A DNA stretch of 64,000 nucleotides from Ceratothoa steindachneri (taxonomy: Eukaryota; Arthropoda; Malacostraca; Isopoda; Cymothoidae), in the NCBI GenBank assembly GCA_963969495.1, contig OZ018328.1, positions 682,001-746,000 on the forward strand, given 5' to 3'. Positions 54,437 to 64,000 of this stretch are shown here, in pieces. Every line of letters begins with the position of its first letter. Within the stretch, counting starts at the first letter, position 1. The notes below the pieces were generated by a model. That model was not told the DNA's origin. It ran no database searches and worked only from the letters and a program-made list of their open reading frames with translations. The translations under genes and the position numbers were made by a program.

Positions 54437-55674
54437 CTTCCCCCATTGAGAGCCTGTTGGTCGATGCTGGGGAGATGCCACTCGCTCTGCACCGCATGCA
54501 CTGCATCACTTGCCTGTACACGCAAGCATGGCGCCTCCCTCAGTCACCAACAGCTTTCACTGCATCGGCAGCTGATCCTGATGGTGCCTATGCCGCTGAG
54601 AGACACCAGTCATACCCTAAGCCCTTTGTTTTTAGGGCCAGGAAACTCCTTCGAGAGCTAGATATAGCTCTCGGGCCAGTAGCGCTTCTTGTTCTGCCCA
54701 GGACGCCACCCTGGAGGGTACCACATTTGGCTATTTGTCGCCACGCCTCTGCTCCCAAAGCTTGTACTGCGCCGGGAGTATTGCGTTCGACCTTTTTGGA
54801 GCACACATCGTGTCACGCTGGAACCGTGCCAGTGTATATAGATGGCTCCAAGTCCCAAGAGGGGGTCAGCTTCCACGCTGTATCCCTTCTGTTTGAAGTT
54901 AGGGGGGCTCTGCCAGGCGCTGCGTCTGTCTTCACGGCCGAGCTGGTGGCAATACACCACTCGGTACGCGAGATTACGCAATGTGCCCAGTTCGGAGACC
55001 GGATTGTGATCTATAGTGACTCACAAAGCGCCCTGAGTGCTCTCGGGGCATTGGAATCTCCGCATCCCCTGGTTTGCGATATCCGTGATGCCACGGTTTT
55101 GGTGAGCCAGGTAGATGTCGAGATTATCTTCTGCTGGGTTCCTAGACATGTAGGAATTGCGGGGAATGAGCGCGCCGGTGAGGATGCCAAAGAGTCTGCG
55201 AGGACTCTGCAACCGGACCAGCGTTTCGCTCTTCCTCACACTGACTACATGGCAGGAATACGGGCAGCTCTTCGGACTGTTTGGCAAAGAAGATGGGAGA
55301 CGGTCGAAGGGAACTTAAAGTTGCATGCCATTGCGCCACGACTGTTCCCATGGACCTATCCCCCAATGCTGCGGCAGCTTCAGGTTGCTTTCTGTCGTCT
55401 CTGAATCGGACACACTCGTGTGACGCGTTGCTATTTGATGGAGCGCTTGCCTGCACCCTATTGCAATGACTGCATTGTCCCCCAGACTGTTTGGCACATT
55501 CTTGTTGAATCTCCCAGTCTGGGTGATCTTCGCGCACGATACCTGTCCCGGGATGGGCGAAGTCGCTACCGCCTGTCCCTTGTACTAGGGATGGATTCAT
55601 GCACATTTTGTTTTTTGTTTGTTATTGTTTTGTTTGTAGATTGCACTCTCCTGCACCCGGAGATTGCCACCTGA
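54437..55674 (+). pseudogene. LINE J RNase H and C-terminus (copy B)
   Basis: One open frame to 55404: SPIESLLVDAGEMPLALHRM, VYIDGSKSQEGVSFHAVS (catalytic Asp, about 54835), SVFTAELVAIHHSVREITQC (Glu), IVIYSDSQSALSALGALESP (Asp), IIFCWVPRHVGIAGNERAGE (about 55130; Asp of the last block replaced in this stretch by AGE-DAK). After a frameshift, YCNDCIVPQTVWHILVESPS (about 55465) gives the CxxC...H finger with its last Cys changed to Ser. It lacks the RT, so it cannot move by itself. Confidence 0.85.
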
Positions 55675-55758
55675 TTGTTAAGTTTTTCCAATTTATATTA
55701 TTGTTATGTTTTCATATTTTTATTTTAAAGTTGCCTAGTTCTAGGTTGTCGTGTTTTT

Positions 55759-55789
55759 CGGCGACTTATGCCCAAGTGGGCAGTTGCCA
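55759..55789 (+). other. Conserved 3'-UTR hairpin of LINE J, copy B
   Basis: Left arm CGGCGACT, right arm AGTTGCCA, with inner GCCC/GGGC pairing (loop AAGT). One G-T pair and one outer mismatch relative to copies A and C. Confidence 0.55.
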
Positions 55790-55830
55790 GATACTCTATA
55801 AATTTTTTTGGTAAAAATGGATGAAGATGA

Positions 55831-56290
55831 GTGTGTGGTGAGTGATGATGTGAAGTTGATGACTTTGTGGATGTCAGCGCTGATGTTGGTGTGCTTGTTC
55901 CTTCTGTGTATTGTCAACATGGAGGACCTGATATGATGGAAGCGAGAGTGAAATTTGGAAAAAGGTTCTTCTGTGGTTTGATTGATACTGGAGCGCAAGT
56001 GTCGTTACTGAACAAGAGGATTCTGAGTAAGTACTATGAGTTTAGATGTTGTGAATGGAAGTCTGTGAAGTTATGGATAAGTGGTTTGGCGAATGGAATG
56101 ATAGTGGTATAGGAACAGGTTAGGTTATTCTGAGAGTGATTTAGGGCAGTGGTGTGAATGTTAAGCATGACTTTGTGATTCTGAAAGATGAGCTTATGCC
56201 GTGTTGTTTCTTGCTTGGTGTGGACTTCGAGATTTAATGATTTTTCTTTGGATGCTGATAAGGGTTGTGTTATCATTGGCCTGGTGAAAA
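55831..56290 (+). pseudogene. G1 second retropepsin-like domain (plus copy)
   Basis: SADVGVLVPSVYCQHGGPDM, MEARVKFGKRFFCGLIDTGA, QVSLLNKRILSKYYEFRCCE. The DTG active-site triplet is coded at 55984-55992. In a shifted frame, about 75 residues later, KHDFVILKDELMPCCFLLGV then DF (56170-56228) gives the LLGxD block. This is a canonical retropepsin layout in an unexpected place, after RNase H and before the integrase finger. The first protease of the same copy (51889) has lost its active site, while here the DTG is kept. Confidence 0.78.
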
Positions 56291-57260
56291 TTTTCCATGA
56301 TAATTAAGTTGTGGGAGTGTATGAAGGAGCGTGTGTTCTATCCATTTCTGAGGACTGTTGTGAATGATGTTGCAACTACGTGTGAAAGGTGTCAGAAGCG
56401 AAAGGTACAAGGTGTGCAAGTGAAGCCGCCAATGTTGAAAGTTGATGCAAAAGAACCATTTGAATGTTGAGAATGATGAGCGAGACTTTGAATGACTAGG
56501 TTGTATGGTTGGGTAGAGTGTTATGGGCATATACTCATAATTCGACAGTGCTTAGTGTAACTGCGATGTCCCCATGTCCGTTTGTTAAGAATTTTGAAAG
56601 GCAAGTGAAAGGTTTTGTTTGAGTGAAAGTTATCAGTGTATGGTCTGAGGCACATAAGAGGTTTCATTCATTTTAAATAGGTTTAAAAGTATTGAAGGTA
56701 AAAGAAGTAAAAGGTAGGTTGATTGTGTCAAAAATGAGTGAAAAGTTTGAAGGACTGTATTGAGTTGTGAGAGTCTGGGAAAATGGTGTGATGTATGTTT
56801 TGGAGAGTTTGAATGAAGGTACGAATGAGAGAGTGTGGGCTCATCAGAGTAAGTTGAGGAGGTGGAGGGAACCTCCTAACTACCTGGCGAGCTATCCAGT
56901 TTATGAACTGTGCAGAGAGAGAGATAAGATGCATGATGATGAGATGGAGTGTGATAGTATGGATCTGTCTGGGAAAGAGCTCCTCTTGGTCTTGAGGAAT
57001 AGAAAGCGTGCAAAGATGAGTGAAAGGAAGATGGAAAGTAAGTCTGAGCAGTCTTTCTGGTATGGGGAAGCTTGAGAGAAAGATTGAGTGTTTGCTTAAG
57101 CAGGTGGCTGATTTTTCTGGTTTTGGAAACAGTATAAATGATAGTGTGTTTGGGCAGAATGGACCTAGTGTGGCTGATTTTTCTGGTTTTGCGAATTGTA
57201 AGTGTAGAAGCGAGTTTGGTGTGGAGAATGAGGAAGTGACTGACTTTTCTGACTTGTGGT
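56290..57260 (+). pseudogene. G1 integrase remains and C-terminal tail (plus copy)
   Basis: KLWECMKERVFYPFLRTVVN and CERCQKRKVQGVQVKPPMLK (56300-56450) are the integrase finger. The core is mostly deleted after KVDAKEPFE (about 56465). The C-terminal domain reads ENGVMYVLESLNEGTNERVW, AHQSKLRRWREPPNYLASYP (56770-56900). The tail has two VADFSGF-type repeats (about 57107-57185) shared with the minus copy. Stops are present. No envelope gene was found in this stretch. Confidence 0.8.
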
Positions 57261-57371
57261 AGGAACTAATTGAAGAGGTTTCTAGTATATCTGATGAGAA
57301 TAGAGGGATGTGAGTGATCTGTCTGTTTCACAAGATTGTAAGAGTTACTTTGAGTTTGATGAGAGCAGTCC

Positions 57372-58310
57372 CCCATTGAGCAGAGGGATGAATGAGGAAT
57401 ATTCAAAAGAAGTGCATGTGATGACTGAAGGGCCCGAGGGACATGGCGTGGTGAGAGGGCAGAAGAGAGGTAAGACGGAGCCTTGTTGTTTAGGGCCTTA
57501 AATGTGGAGAGAAGTATCTTGAAGTGAGTACAGGATCTGACAGGGAGCCAGTGAGGGAAAGAGAGATTTAGATTTTTTGACAAGAGCAGGGGTGCCGACG
57601 AGGAGGACCTCAGTTTTGGAGTGATTAAGCCTGAGGAAGTTGGTAGAGAGCCAGTCAGAAATGGAGGAGTAGGCAGCCAGGAGGTCAGTGATAGAGTAGG
57701 CAAGAGACGTGGGGGATGAGGAAACGAAAATTTGAGTGTCGTCAGCATATAGGTGGAAGGATAGGCCGAGATTATGGAGAAGGGAACTAAGAGGGAGAAG
57801 GTAGATACAAAATAGTAGAGGACCAAGGACAGAGTCTTGTGGCACTCCAAAGCGAATGGGGGTAGAGTCGGATGAAACAGCGACAATCACAACGGATTGG
57901 GTACGAGATGAGAGGTAAGAGCGGAACCAGTCAAGCACGGTGCCTGATATGCCGAGGAAAGAGTGGAGACGATCAAGTAGGACGGTATGGTCAATAGTAT
58001 CGAAGGCAGAGGAGAGGTCAAGTAGAACGAGGATGGAGACACAACCCCTGTCTGCGGCTCTTCGTAAGCAATCGGACACATTGAGAAGCGCGATTTCTGT
58101 GGAGTGACCTGACTTGAAACCAGATTGATAGGTTTCATCAATGTTACAGGCCACCATGTGACTGTTGATACAGGAAGCAACCACTCTCTCCAGAACCTTA
58201 GAGAGGAAAGGAAGTTGCGAAATCGGGCGACAATTGGAAGGGTCAGTGGGGTTCAGTTGAGGCTTTTTTAGAATCGGATGGATGTGGGCACGTTTGAAAG
58301 ATATAGGGTG
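57372..58310 (-). mobile_element. L2-like LINE fragment, minus strand
   Basis: Minus-strand RT: SNCRPISQLPFLSKVLERVV (about 58200-58260), QSGFKSGHSTEIALLNVSDC, ILVLLDLSSAFDTIDHTVLL (motif A), RFGVPQDSVLGPLLFCIYLL (motif B, with QD for QG), LSFHLYADDTQIFVSS (motif C, YADD), NFLRLNHSKTEVLLVGTPAL. A frameshift leads to APSYLSSALSPRHVPRALQS. It is close to the plus L2 at 5446-7995. It ends at about 57372 against G1 and at about 58310 against a CR1 fragment, so neither end is natural. Confidence 0.85.
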
Positions 58311-58565
58311 ATTGGGAATTTTGGTGGCCGATATGCATCACTTTGCATTTTTTTATGTTGAAAGGAATTTGCCACGTATCAGACCACTCCCCAATCTTCC
58401 AAAGATCATCTTGCAGGCAGGCAGTATTTTCATCCTTTGCAACACTCATGCCAAGCTTGGTATTGTCGGCAAACTTAGAAATCTTGGCAACCATGTCACC
58501 GCCCATGTCATTGACGTAGATGATGAATAGTAGTGGTCCCTGGACAGAACCTTGAGGCACCTCGG
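58311..58565 (-). pseudogene. CR1 family 3 RT fragment
   Basis: About 85 residues: VPQGSVQGPLLFIIYVNDMG, GDMVAKISKFADNTKLGMSV, and KIGEWSDTWQIPFNIKKCKV. It is nearly the same as 46585-46810 of copy D, but motif C reads FADN in place of FADD, a loss of the second catalytic Asp. Both ends are cut by neighbours. Confidence 0.85.
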
Positions 58566-58942
58566 TGGTGCTTGGCGCGAGTGCAGTGGCCTGCATTTCA
58601 GGAAATGACTGAATTCTCTAGCTCAGTCAAGGAGTTTAGGTCGGTAGATGAGGCTGTTGAGTTCTTCTCCGGCGACCTCATCGCTGCAGGCCTGACTACT
58701 ATTCCTAGAACGTCTGGCCGTTTTGCATGCCGACCACTCCCATGGTGGTTGGCCGAGTGTGAGACGACCCTCAAACAAAAGCATTAGGCCTAGATGCGCT
58801 ATAAGCGCCGCCTGAACGATTTCACTGTCTGTGAATTTCGTCGGGCTAGGGCTAGGTTCCGGTATATTTCGAAGGACGCCCGCCGCTTTTCTTGGTGGGC
58901 ATATGTGTCTTCACTTAACGGGAAGACCCCTCTGGCAGAGGT

Positions 58943-59743
58943 GTGGAAGCTAGTCCAAAGGATTCTCGCAGGACACCCCGCCCTCCCGTTCTCCAGGAGA
59001 ATGAGACCAGAATCTCGGACTCTGTGTCCGTGGCGGAATCCTTCGCGACTGCTTTCTTCGCATTCTCTAGCCGGGATGCTGCTCCGCTAGCATTCAATGC
59101 ACGTCGTGATGTCATGAAAGGCTGCCGGCTGGACTTTACCTCAAGATGCAGAAAACCCCTCACTACTCCGGCCGGTTTCTGCCCGATCTCTCTAACCTCT
59201 TGTGTGTGCAAGTTGATGGAGAAATTGATAACTGTTAGATTAGCCTTTTTCCTGAACAGCGGAGGCCATCTGTCTTCTGCACAGTGTGGCTTCCGCAAGT
59301 TCCACTCCACATCGGATGCTCTGCTCCGACTGGAAAATGCAGTCTGCAGGGCCTTCCTTCGTAGACAGCACTACACCACAGTGTTTTTCGATCTGGAGAA
59401 GGCCTATGATACTGCATGGTGATACAGTATCATGGAGACTCTCCACACGATGGGGGTGAGGGGACCCCTCCCAATGTTTATATCTGAATTTTTGCGAGAT
59501 CGTCGATTCCGCGTACGGGTGGGGGGAGCCCTCTCTGGCCCAAAGGAGCAGGAAGAGGGTGTCTCGCAGGGAAGTGTCCTCAGTGTCACACTCTTTGCCC
59601 TGAGCATCAACGGCATCACCTCGGTGCTGCCACAAGATGATCTCGCTACGCTCTACGTGGATGACCTTTCGATCACTTTTGGCGCGGCCCAGATGCCAAC
59701 TCTGGAGCGTCGACTCCAACAGGCATTGAACTGTGTCTCTTGA
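58943..59743 (+). pseudogene. LINE J RT core (copy C)
   Basis: Two adjoining frames, 58943-59422 and 59432-59743, split by a stop at about 59420. The first holds FCPISLTSCVCKLMEKLITV, CGFRKFHSTSDALLRLENAV and motif A TVFFDLEKAYDTAW. The second holds MGVRGPLPMFISEFLRDRRF, EGVSQGSVLSVTLFALSING (motif B) and LATLYVDDLSITFGAAQMPT (motif C, YVDD). Catalytic residues are kept, so decay is mainly by frame breaks. Confidence 0.88.
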
Positions 59744-61200
59744 TAAGCCCGAAGTGCACAGGTTTCGGTTTTCTTTTGGCCAAGACTAAGGTGGTGCACT
59801 TATGCCGTCATTCACGGCTCCACCCTGCCACAGATTTGTTTCTTAATGGGGTGTGCCTGGAAGTGGTTGAATCGCACTGTTTCGTTGGTCTTGTATTTGA
59901 CCGACTCCTCACCTGGGAGGCTCATATTCGCAGCCTTAGGGTCTCTTGTACCCGCCACATGGACATTCTCCGTTCCGTGATGTTCAGTGCTTGGGGCGCT
60001 AATAGGGCTACTGCCTTACTTTTTTATCAATCCTTTGTTCATTCGAGTTTTATGCATCCGCAGCCGATTGTTTATTGCGGAAGGTGGACTCAATCCACCA
60101 CACCGGCCTTCGCCTTGCGACCGGTGCCATCCGCACTTCCCCTATTGAGAGCCTACTAGTCGATGCTAGGGAGATGCCACTCGCTCTATGCCGTGTACAG
60201 TGCATCATTCGCCTGTACGCGCGAGCCCGGCGTCTCCCTCAGTCGCCAACAGCTCTCACTGCATTCACAGCTGATTTCGATGGTGCCTATGCCGCCGAGA
60301 GATGCCAGTCATCCCCTAAGCCCTTTGAGTTTAAGGCCAGCAAACTCCTTTGAGAGCTGTGGCGTCCCTGGTTCTGCCCAGGACGCCACCCTGGAGACTA
60401 CCACATTTGGCTATTTGTCGCACGCCTCTGCTCCCAAAGCTTGTACAGCGCCGGGAGTATTGCGTTCGACCTTTTTGGAGCACACCTCGTGTCACGCTGG
60501 AACCGTGCCAGTGTGTACGGATGGCTCCAAGTCTGAAGAGTGGGTAGGCTTCCATGCCGTATCCCCTCTGTTTAAAGTCAGTGGGGCTCTGCGAGGTGCT
60601 GCGTCTGTCTTCACAGCTGAGCTGGTGGCAATGCATCACTCGTTACGGGAGATTACGCGACGTGCTCGGTTCGGAGACCAGATTATGATCTATAGCGACT
60701 CACAAAGCGCCCTGAGTGCTCTCGGAGCATTGGAATCTACGCATCCCCTGGTTCGCGATATCCGTGATGCCATGGTTTTAGCGAGCCGGGCGGATGTCGA
60801 GATTATCTTCTGCTGGGTTCCTGGACATGTAGGAATTGCGGGGAATGATAGCAGTAATACGGGCAGCTCTTCGGGCTGCTTAGCAAAGAAGATGGGAGAT
60901 GGTCGAAGGGAACTTAAAGTTGCATGCCATTGCGCTGCGACTGTTCCCATGGACCTACCCCCCAATGCCGCAAAGACTTTGAGTTGCTTTCTGTCATCTC
61001 CGAATTGGGCATACTCGCGGGACGCACTGTGATTTGATGGAGCGCTCACCAGCGCCCTACTGTGATGACTGCGGTGTCCCCCAGACTGTTCGGCACATTC
61101 TTGTTGAATGTCCCAGTCTGGGCGATCTTCGCGCATGTTACCTGTCCCAGTACCCGGATGGGTGGGCTAGCTACTGCCTGTCCCTTGTACTTGGGAGGAG
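59740..61200 (+). pseudogene. LINE J thumb, RNase H and C-terminal finger (copy C)
   Basis: FLLAKTKVVHLCRHSRLHPA and FVGLVFDRLLTWEAHIRSLR (thumb, about 59770-59930). A frame change near 60160 follows, then RNase H: VCTDGSKSEEWVGFHAV (Asp, about 60520), SVFTAELVAMHHSLREITRR (Glu), IMIYSDSQSALSALGALEST (Asp), IIFCWVPGHVGIAGND (about 60800), followed by a deletion of about 60 bases relative to copy B. The end has YCDDCGVPQTVRHILVECPS (61055-61115), the intact CxxC...H...C finger. Confidence 0.85.
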
Positions 61201-61449
61201 TACGTGCTTTTTGACTGGTACACTTTTGGGGGGAGGCCGGCCTTCTCTCTTTTATTTAACTAGGTTTTGTTGTTTTTTTTTGTTATTGTTGGTTTTCTTT
61301 GTAGGTTACATGCTCCTGCACCTGGGGGGAGGGGGACCTCCCCCCGATGCCGTAGATTGCTTCCTAATTGTTGAGATCTTCACTTTTTATCATTGTTGTG
61401 TTTTCGTGTTCTTATTTTAAAGTAGCCTAGTGTTTGGCTGTCATGATTC

Positions 61450-61480
61450 TGGCGACTTATGCCCAAGTCGGCAGTCGCCA
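61450..61480 (+). other. Conserved 3'-UTR hairpin of LINE J, copy C
   Basis: Perfect 8 bp stem TGGCGACT (61450-61457) with AGTCGCCA (61473-61480), plus an inner GCC/GGC stem. It stands 10 bases before the poly-A. Confidence 0.65.
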
Positions 61481-61501
61481 GATAGGCTAAAAAAAAAAAA
61501 T

Positions 61502-61879
61502 CCCCTGCTGACTCCAGTAGCAAAGAAATGATCTAGGATGACTGGAGCAGGTTTAAGTTGCAGTGCTCTGCTGAATAAAAAAGTCCCTTCTTAGACTATT
61601 GCCTAATGCACAAGCACTGTGCAGATTTAATCTCAAGGTTTACTCCTGAAGCCTTCGCCCTTCCAAGGCTCCCACAAGGCATGTTTTTGGGCAGAGACAA
61701 GGAAACGGTCTTGCAGTGATGTTCCAACTGAGCTGCCTTCTTTAGGTTCTACACTGCTTACCCCTAGCATGGGAGGGGGCTAGAAAAGGCCTCCCCTAAA
61801 ACAATGTTTGTCTCAAACTTGTCTACTGGGAAAGCTGCCCTTGGGGGGACCCAACTTTACGACGTTAGGAAAGTAAATC
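61502..61879 (+). other. Probable 5' region of the RTE element
   Basis: No open frame is supported. The stretch lies directly upstream of the first RTE endonuclease codons and is collinear with them, so it is probably the 5' UTR of that element. No second copy is in the window to prove it. Confidence 0.4.
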
Positions 61880-64000
61880 ACAATACAATGAAAGTTGGAG
61901 CTTTCACTACTGGACATGAGAAATACAGAAAGACCAGAAAAGAGAACAGCCTTCGTTGCTAGGGAACTAAAGAAGTTCAACCTTGATATAGTAGCTCTAA
62001 GTGTCGCAAGAAGAGCAGGAGAAGGCTAATTCAAAGAAAAACTGGGCAACTATCTCTCTTACTGGAAGAGAAAAAGCCCAGAATATATGGAATTAGATTT
62101 ATCAGAAATGACCTCATTAGCTAGCTGACTGAACAACCAGTAGGAAGCAATGAAAGCCTAATGACTTCCAGGATAAAACTTGATAACTGACATGCTACAC
62201 TAATCAGTACCTATCTACCCACCCTTGACTCAGATGAAGTCAAAGAAGCCTACACCCACTTCCCAACTGATAGTGTCAACACCAGAACAAGATAAGCTTA
62301 TTGTCCTTAGGGACTTCAATGCTAGAGTGGGAAAAGATTATGAAATATGGAGAGGAGTAATCAGGAAAAATGGAATGGGGAAAGCTAACTCTAATGGGAT
62401 GATGCTCCTATCTAAATGTAAAGAACATGATCTTATCATAATTAATACCATCTTCACACAACAAAATAAATTCAAAGGCATATGGCAACACCCAAGATCC
62501 AAACACTGGCATATGATGTAATAGTTAGGAGACAGTATCAACATGAGATCCATATCATAAAATCTGTGACTGGAGCAGATGAATGCTGGACAGATTATTG
62601 TCTTATCTTGTTTCTAATCTGAATGAAACTAACACCTAAAAAAAAAAGCCGAACTCAACAACAAAATAAAAAATATAATGTTGAACACCTGAGCTAGAAC
62701 AAAAATTCCTTGAAAAACTACCTACACAGTTTTCACCTAACATCTAGGAGCACTGGGTGCAAATAAAATCAGCTATTACAGAATCTTGACTCCAGGTTTT
62801 GGTGTACAAAAGAAAGAAACACCAAGATTGGATTGATAAGAATGATGAAGAACTTCAACAACTTATAGGCTTAAAAAGGGAAGTCTCCTTACAGCTGCCA
62901 AAGGATCCTAAGTCACCAAGCAAGCAGAGACTTTACATCAAAATCAAAAGTAAGCTCCAGAGAAAAAGTGAGAGATATAAAAAAATCATTGGTGGAGGGA
63001 GAAAGGACAGAAAATTCAAAGCTTAGCTGATCAGAATCACTCAGCCTTCTCTAGAGCCACTAAGGAGATCTATGGTCCATCCACTCAAGCCCAGGTACCA
63101 CTGAAGAGCAAAAATGGCAACACTGTTCTAAAATCCAACAAAGAGAAAAATGAACAATGGAGAGAACATTTTGAGGATCTCCTGAATCAAGAAACAACCT
63201 ATGACAATGATGTCACCAACATCATTTCCCAGTACCCAGTTGATAAATCAATGAGCAACCCTGGAAGAAGTCAAAAGAACCATCAGTAAGATGAAGAGTA
63301 ACAAGGCAGCTGGCCCCGTTGGTGTACCAACTGAAATATACAAGCATGGGGATAGCCTGCTGCTATCTTAACTACATTTGGTCATTGTAAAAATCTGGGT
63401 GAATGAAGAAATCCCATCCAAACTCAAGCATGCAAACATAGTTAAAATCTACAAAAGGAAATAGGAAAATTAAAAAGGAATATCACTACTGATCACAGCG
63501 GGCAAGGTACTGTCAGGTGTCCGAAATTAATGCCTTAAACCTCTTCCTGGAAGAATCTTACCAGAAGACTTGGTGTGGCTTCAGGCCCAACAAAAGAACC
63601 ACAGACATGATTTTCACTATGAGGGAGCTGTGAGATAAAAGCAGGGAGCATAACAAACTCCTGTACTTGGCCTTCATAGACCTGACTAAGGTCTTCAACA
63701 CAGTATCAAGGAACTTGCTCTGGGATATCTTTGCCAAGTATGGCTGCCTTCCAAAATTTGTAAGAATGATCAGATTGATGCATGACTACAGTCTTAGTCA
63801 CTGATGGGGATTCAGATCTGTTTGGGTTTAACAAGCATGCCTCAAGGCTTCCATACAGTTTTCCATCTTCATAGCAGTTGTAATTCTCATTGTCCAACCA
63901 AGAATACTTAAAAAAAATTGAAATGACATTGGATGGATGGAAAATTGTTCAATCTGGCAAGGTTGAAGGCAAAAAGCAAAGTCCATAGAACAGCTGTGTG
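61880..64000 (+). mobile_element. RTE-clade LINE, decayed, runs off the window
   Basis: Endonuclease: ERPEKRTAFVARELKKFNLD, IVALS (about 61930-62000), then LISTYLPTLDSDEVKEAY (about 62200), EQDKLIVLRDFNARVGKDYE (GDFNARVG block with G changed to R, about 62290) and SVTGADECWTDYCLI (SDH-like block, about 62565). Linker and RT: HQDWIDKNDEELQQLIGLKR (about 62818), KMKSNKAAGPVGVPTEIYKH (about 63290), CGFRPNKRTTDMIFTMRELX (about 63570), LYLAFIDLTKVFNTVSRNLL (motif A, with D to N in KAFDT, about 63660). Stops and shifts are frequent. Such ORFs are often mislabelled 'craniofacial development protein 2-like'. The 3' part is outside the window. Confidence 0.85.

Larger units (their letters stand above)
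54437..55817 (+). mobile_element. LINE J copy B, 5' truncated, inserted in G1
   Basis: Exact 13 bp target duplication TGGATGAAGATGA at 54424-54436 and 55818-55830; removing the insert restores the G1 frame. It carries the RNase H part of LINE J and the 3' UTR with the conserved hairpin (55759-55789). The tail is short (TAAATTTTTTTGGTAAAAA) rather than a clean poly-A. It is younger than the G1 copy it sits in. Confidence 0.92.
49245..57371 (+). mobile_element. Ty3/gypsy G1, plus-strand copy, 3' truncated and interrupted by LINE J copy B
   Basis: 5' LTR (49245-49999), primer site (50002-50019), gag (50167-51785), remnant of protease 1 (51889-52143), RT (52700-53400), RNase H (53600-54190), a spacer domain, second protease-like domain (55860-56240), integrase remains (56290-56900) and a VADFSGF tail (about 57105-57250). 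It ends at about 57371 against an inverted L2 fragment, so the 3' LTR is lost. LINE J copy B (54437-55817) is inserted in it. Stops and shifts make it inactive. No envelope-like frame was seen. Confidence 0.88.
58566..61501 (+). mobile_element. LINE J copy C (RT, RNase H, 3' UTR, poly-A)
   Basis: The best-preserved copy of LINE J, 5' truncated after the endonuclease. It begins FSSSVKEFRSVDEAVEFFSG (about 58617), passes through RRLNDFTVCEFRRARARFRY, RT, RNase H and a C-terminal finger, and ends with a 3' UTR, hairpin and poly-A (61490-61501). At least six frameshifts or stops break it. No clear target duplication was seen; the left neighbour is a CR1 fragment and the right is RTE sequence. Confidence 0.88.

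Noticed and set aside
56290..57371. Possible envelope gene after G1 integrase
   Set aside because: No signal peptide, transmembrane segment or cysteine pattern. The stretch has only integrase C-terminus and VADFSGF repeats, so G1 looks like a plain retrotransposon.
61880..63030. 'Craniofacial development protein 2' gene
   Set aside because: The endonuclease-like peptide resembles entries with that label, but the order endonuclease, linker, RT and the many stops show a decayed RTE LINE.
1..64000. Host protein-coding genes
   Set aside because: Every frame with recognisable motifs belongs to a transposable element. Exons of a host gene could hide in blank stretches such as 1-2057, 15921-16449 or 43831-44934, but nothing in them supports a call.
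1..64000. CRISPR arrays, bacterial operons, rRNA genes
   Set aside because: No regularly spaced direct repeats with unique spacers, no rRNA-like conserved blocks, and the genome is clearly eukaryotic in style.

Overview
This window looks like a piece of an animal nuclear genome, most probably an arthropod and plausibly a crustacean. It contains no recognisable host gene, bacterial operon, rRNA or CRISPR array. Almost everything that can be named is a transposable element. The supported content is non-LTR retrotransposons (LINEs) of at least five lineages, two Ty3/gypsy-type LTR retrotransposons, and DNA transposons of the hAT, Merlin/ISXO2 and mariner types. The organism is inferred from the element mix (CR1 with an esterase ORF1, L2 with ATT tails, ZBED5-like hAT, mariner) and is not proven. 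All clade names come from motif recognition by eye, not from a search.

Layout. 1-2600: mostly unassigned, with one copy of a dispersed repeat. 2600-5191: decayed LINE 'J' copy A (endonuclease, RT, RNase H, poly-A). 5446-7995: L2-like LINE with an ATT tail. 7996-9464 and 14045-14900: two parts of one decayed LINE 'E', split by a 4.6 kb hAT element (9465-14036) that itself carries a 1 kb Merlin-like transposon (10264-11269). 14978-15920: tRNA-like sequence and the second dispersed-repeat copy. 16450-19383: LINE 'P' copy 1 with a long open RT frame. LINE 'P' copy 2 (19384-19434 plus 30422-32031) is split by an I/Nimb-like LINE (19435-30421) flanked by an exact 13 bp target-site duplication. Inside that LINE sit two minus-strand CR1 insertions: a short one, and one about 4.4 kb long with both ORFs open.

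32032-37745 is a patchwork: Merlin fragment, a gag-like ORF1 with zinc knuckles, CR1 esterase ORF1 copy, CR1 tails, a mariner 3' end and a CR1-like RT. 38644-38944 is a perfect-looking hairpin between two TA microsatellites. 39151-43830 holds a fragment of gypsy family 'G1' with a minus-strand G1 copy inserted into it. 45157-49244 is the end of a different gypsy element 'G2' (minus), split by a CR1 insertion. 49245-57371 is a plus-strand G1 copy with 5' LTR, tRNA-Lys-like primer site, gag with five zinc knuckles, protease, RT, RNase H and integrase remains. It is interrupted by LINE 'J' copy B, which carries an exact 13 bp duplication. 57372-61501: an L2 fragment, a CR1 fragment and LINE 'J' copy C. 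61880-64000: an RTE-clade LINE running off the window.

The most unusual observation is that the G1 gypsy family carries two retropepsin-like domains. One is in the normal place before RT. The second, with its own D-[T/A]-G and LLGVD-type motifs, lies between RNase H and integrase, and is seen in two independent copies. Other points of note are the nesting history that can be read base by base, a CR1 copy that looks intact, and a covarying 3' hairpin shared by the three LINE 'J' copies.
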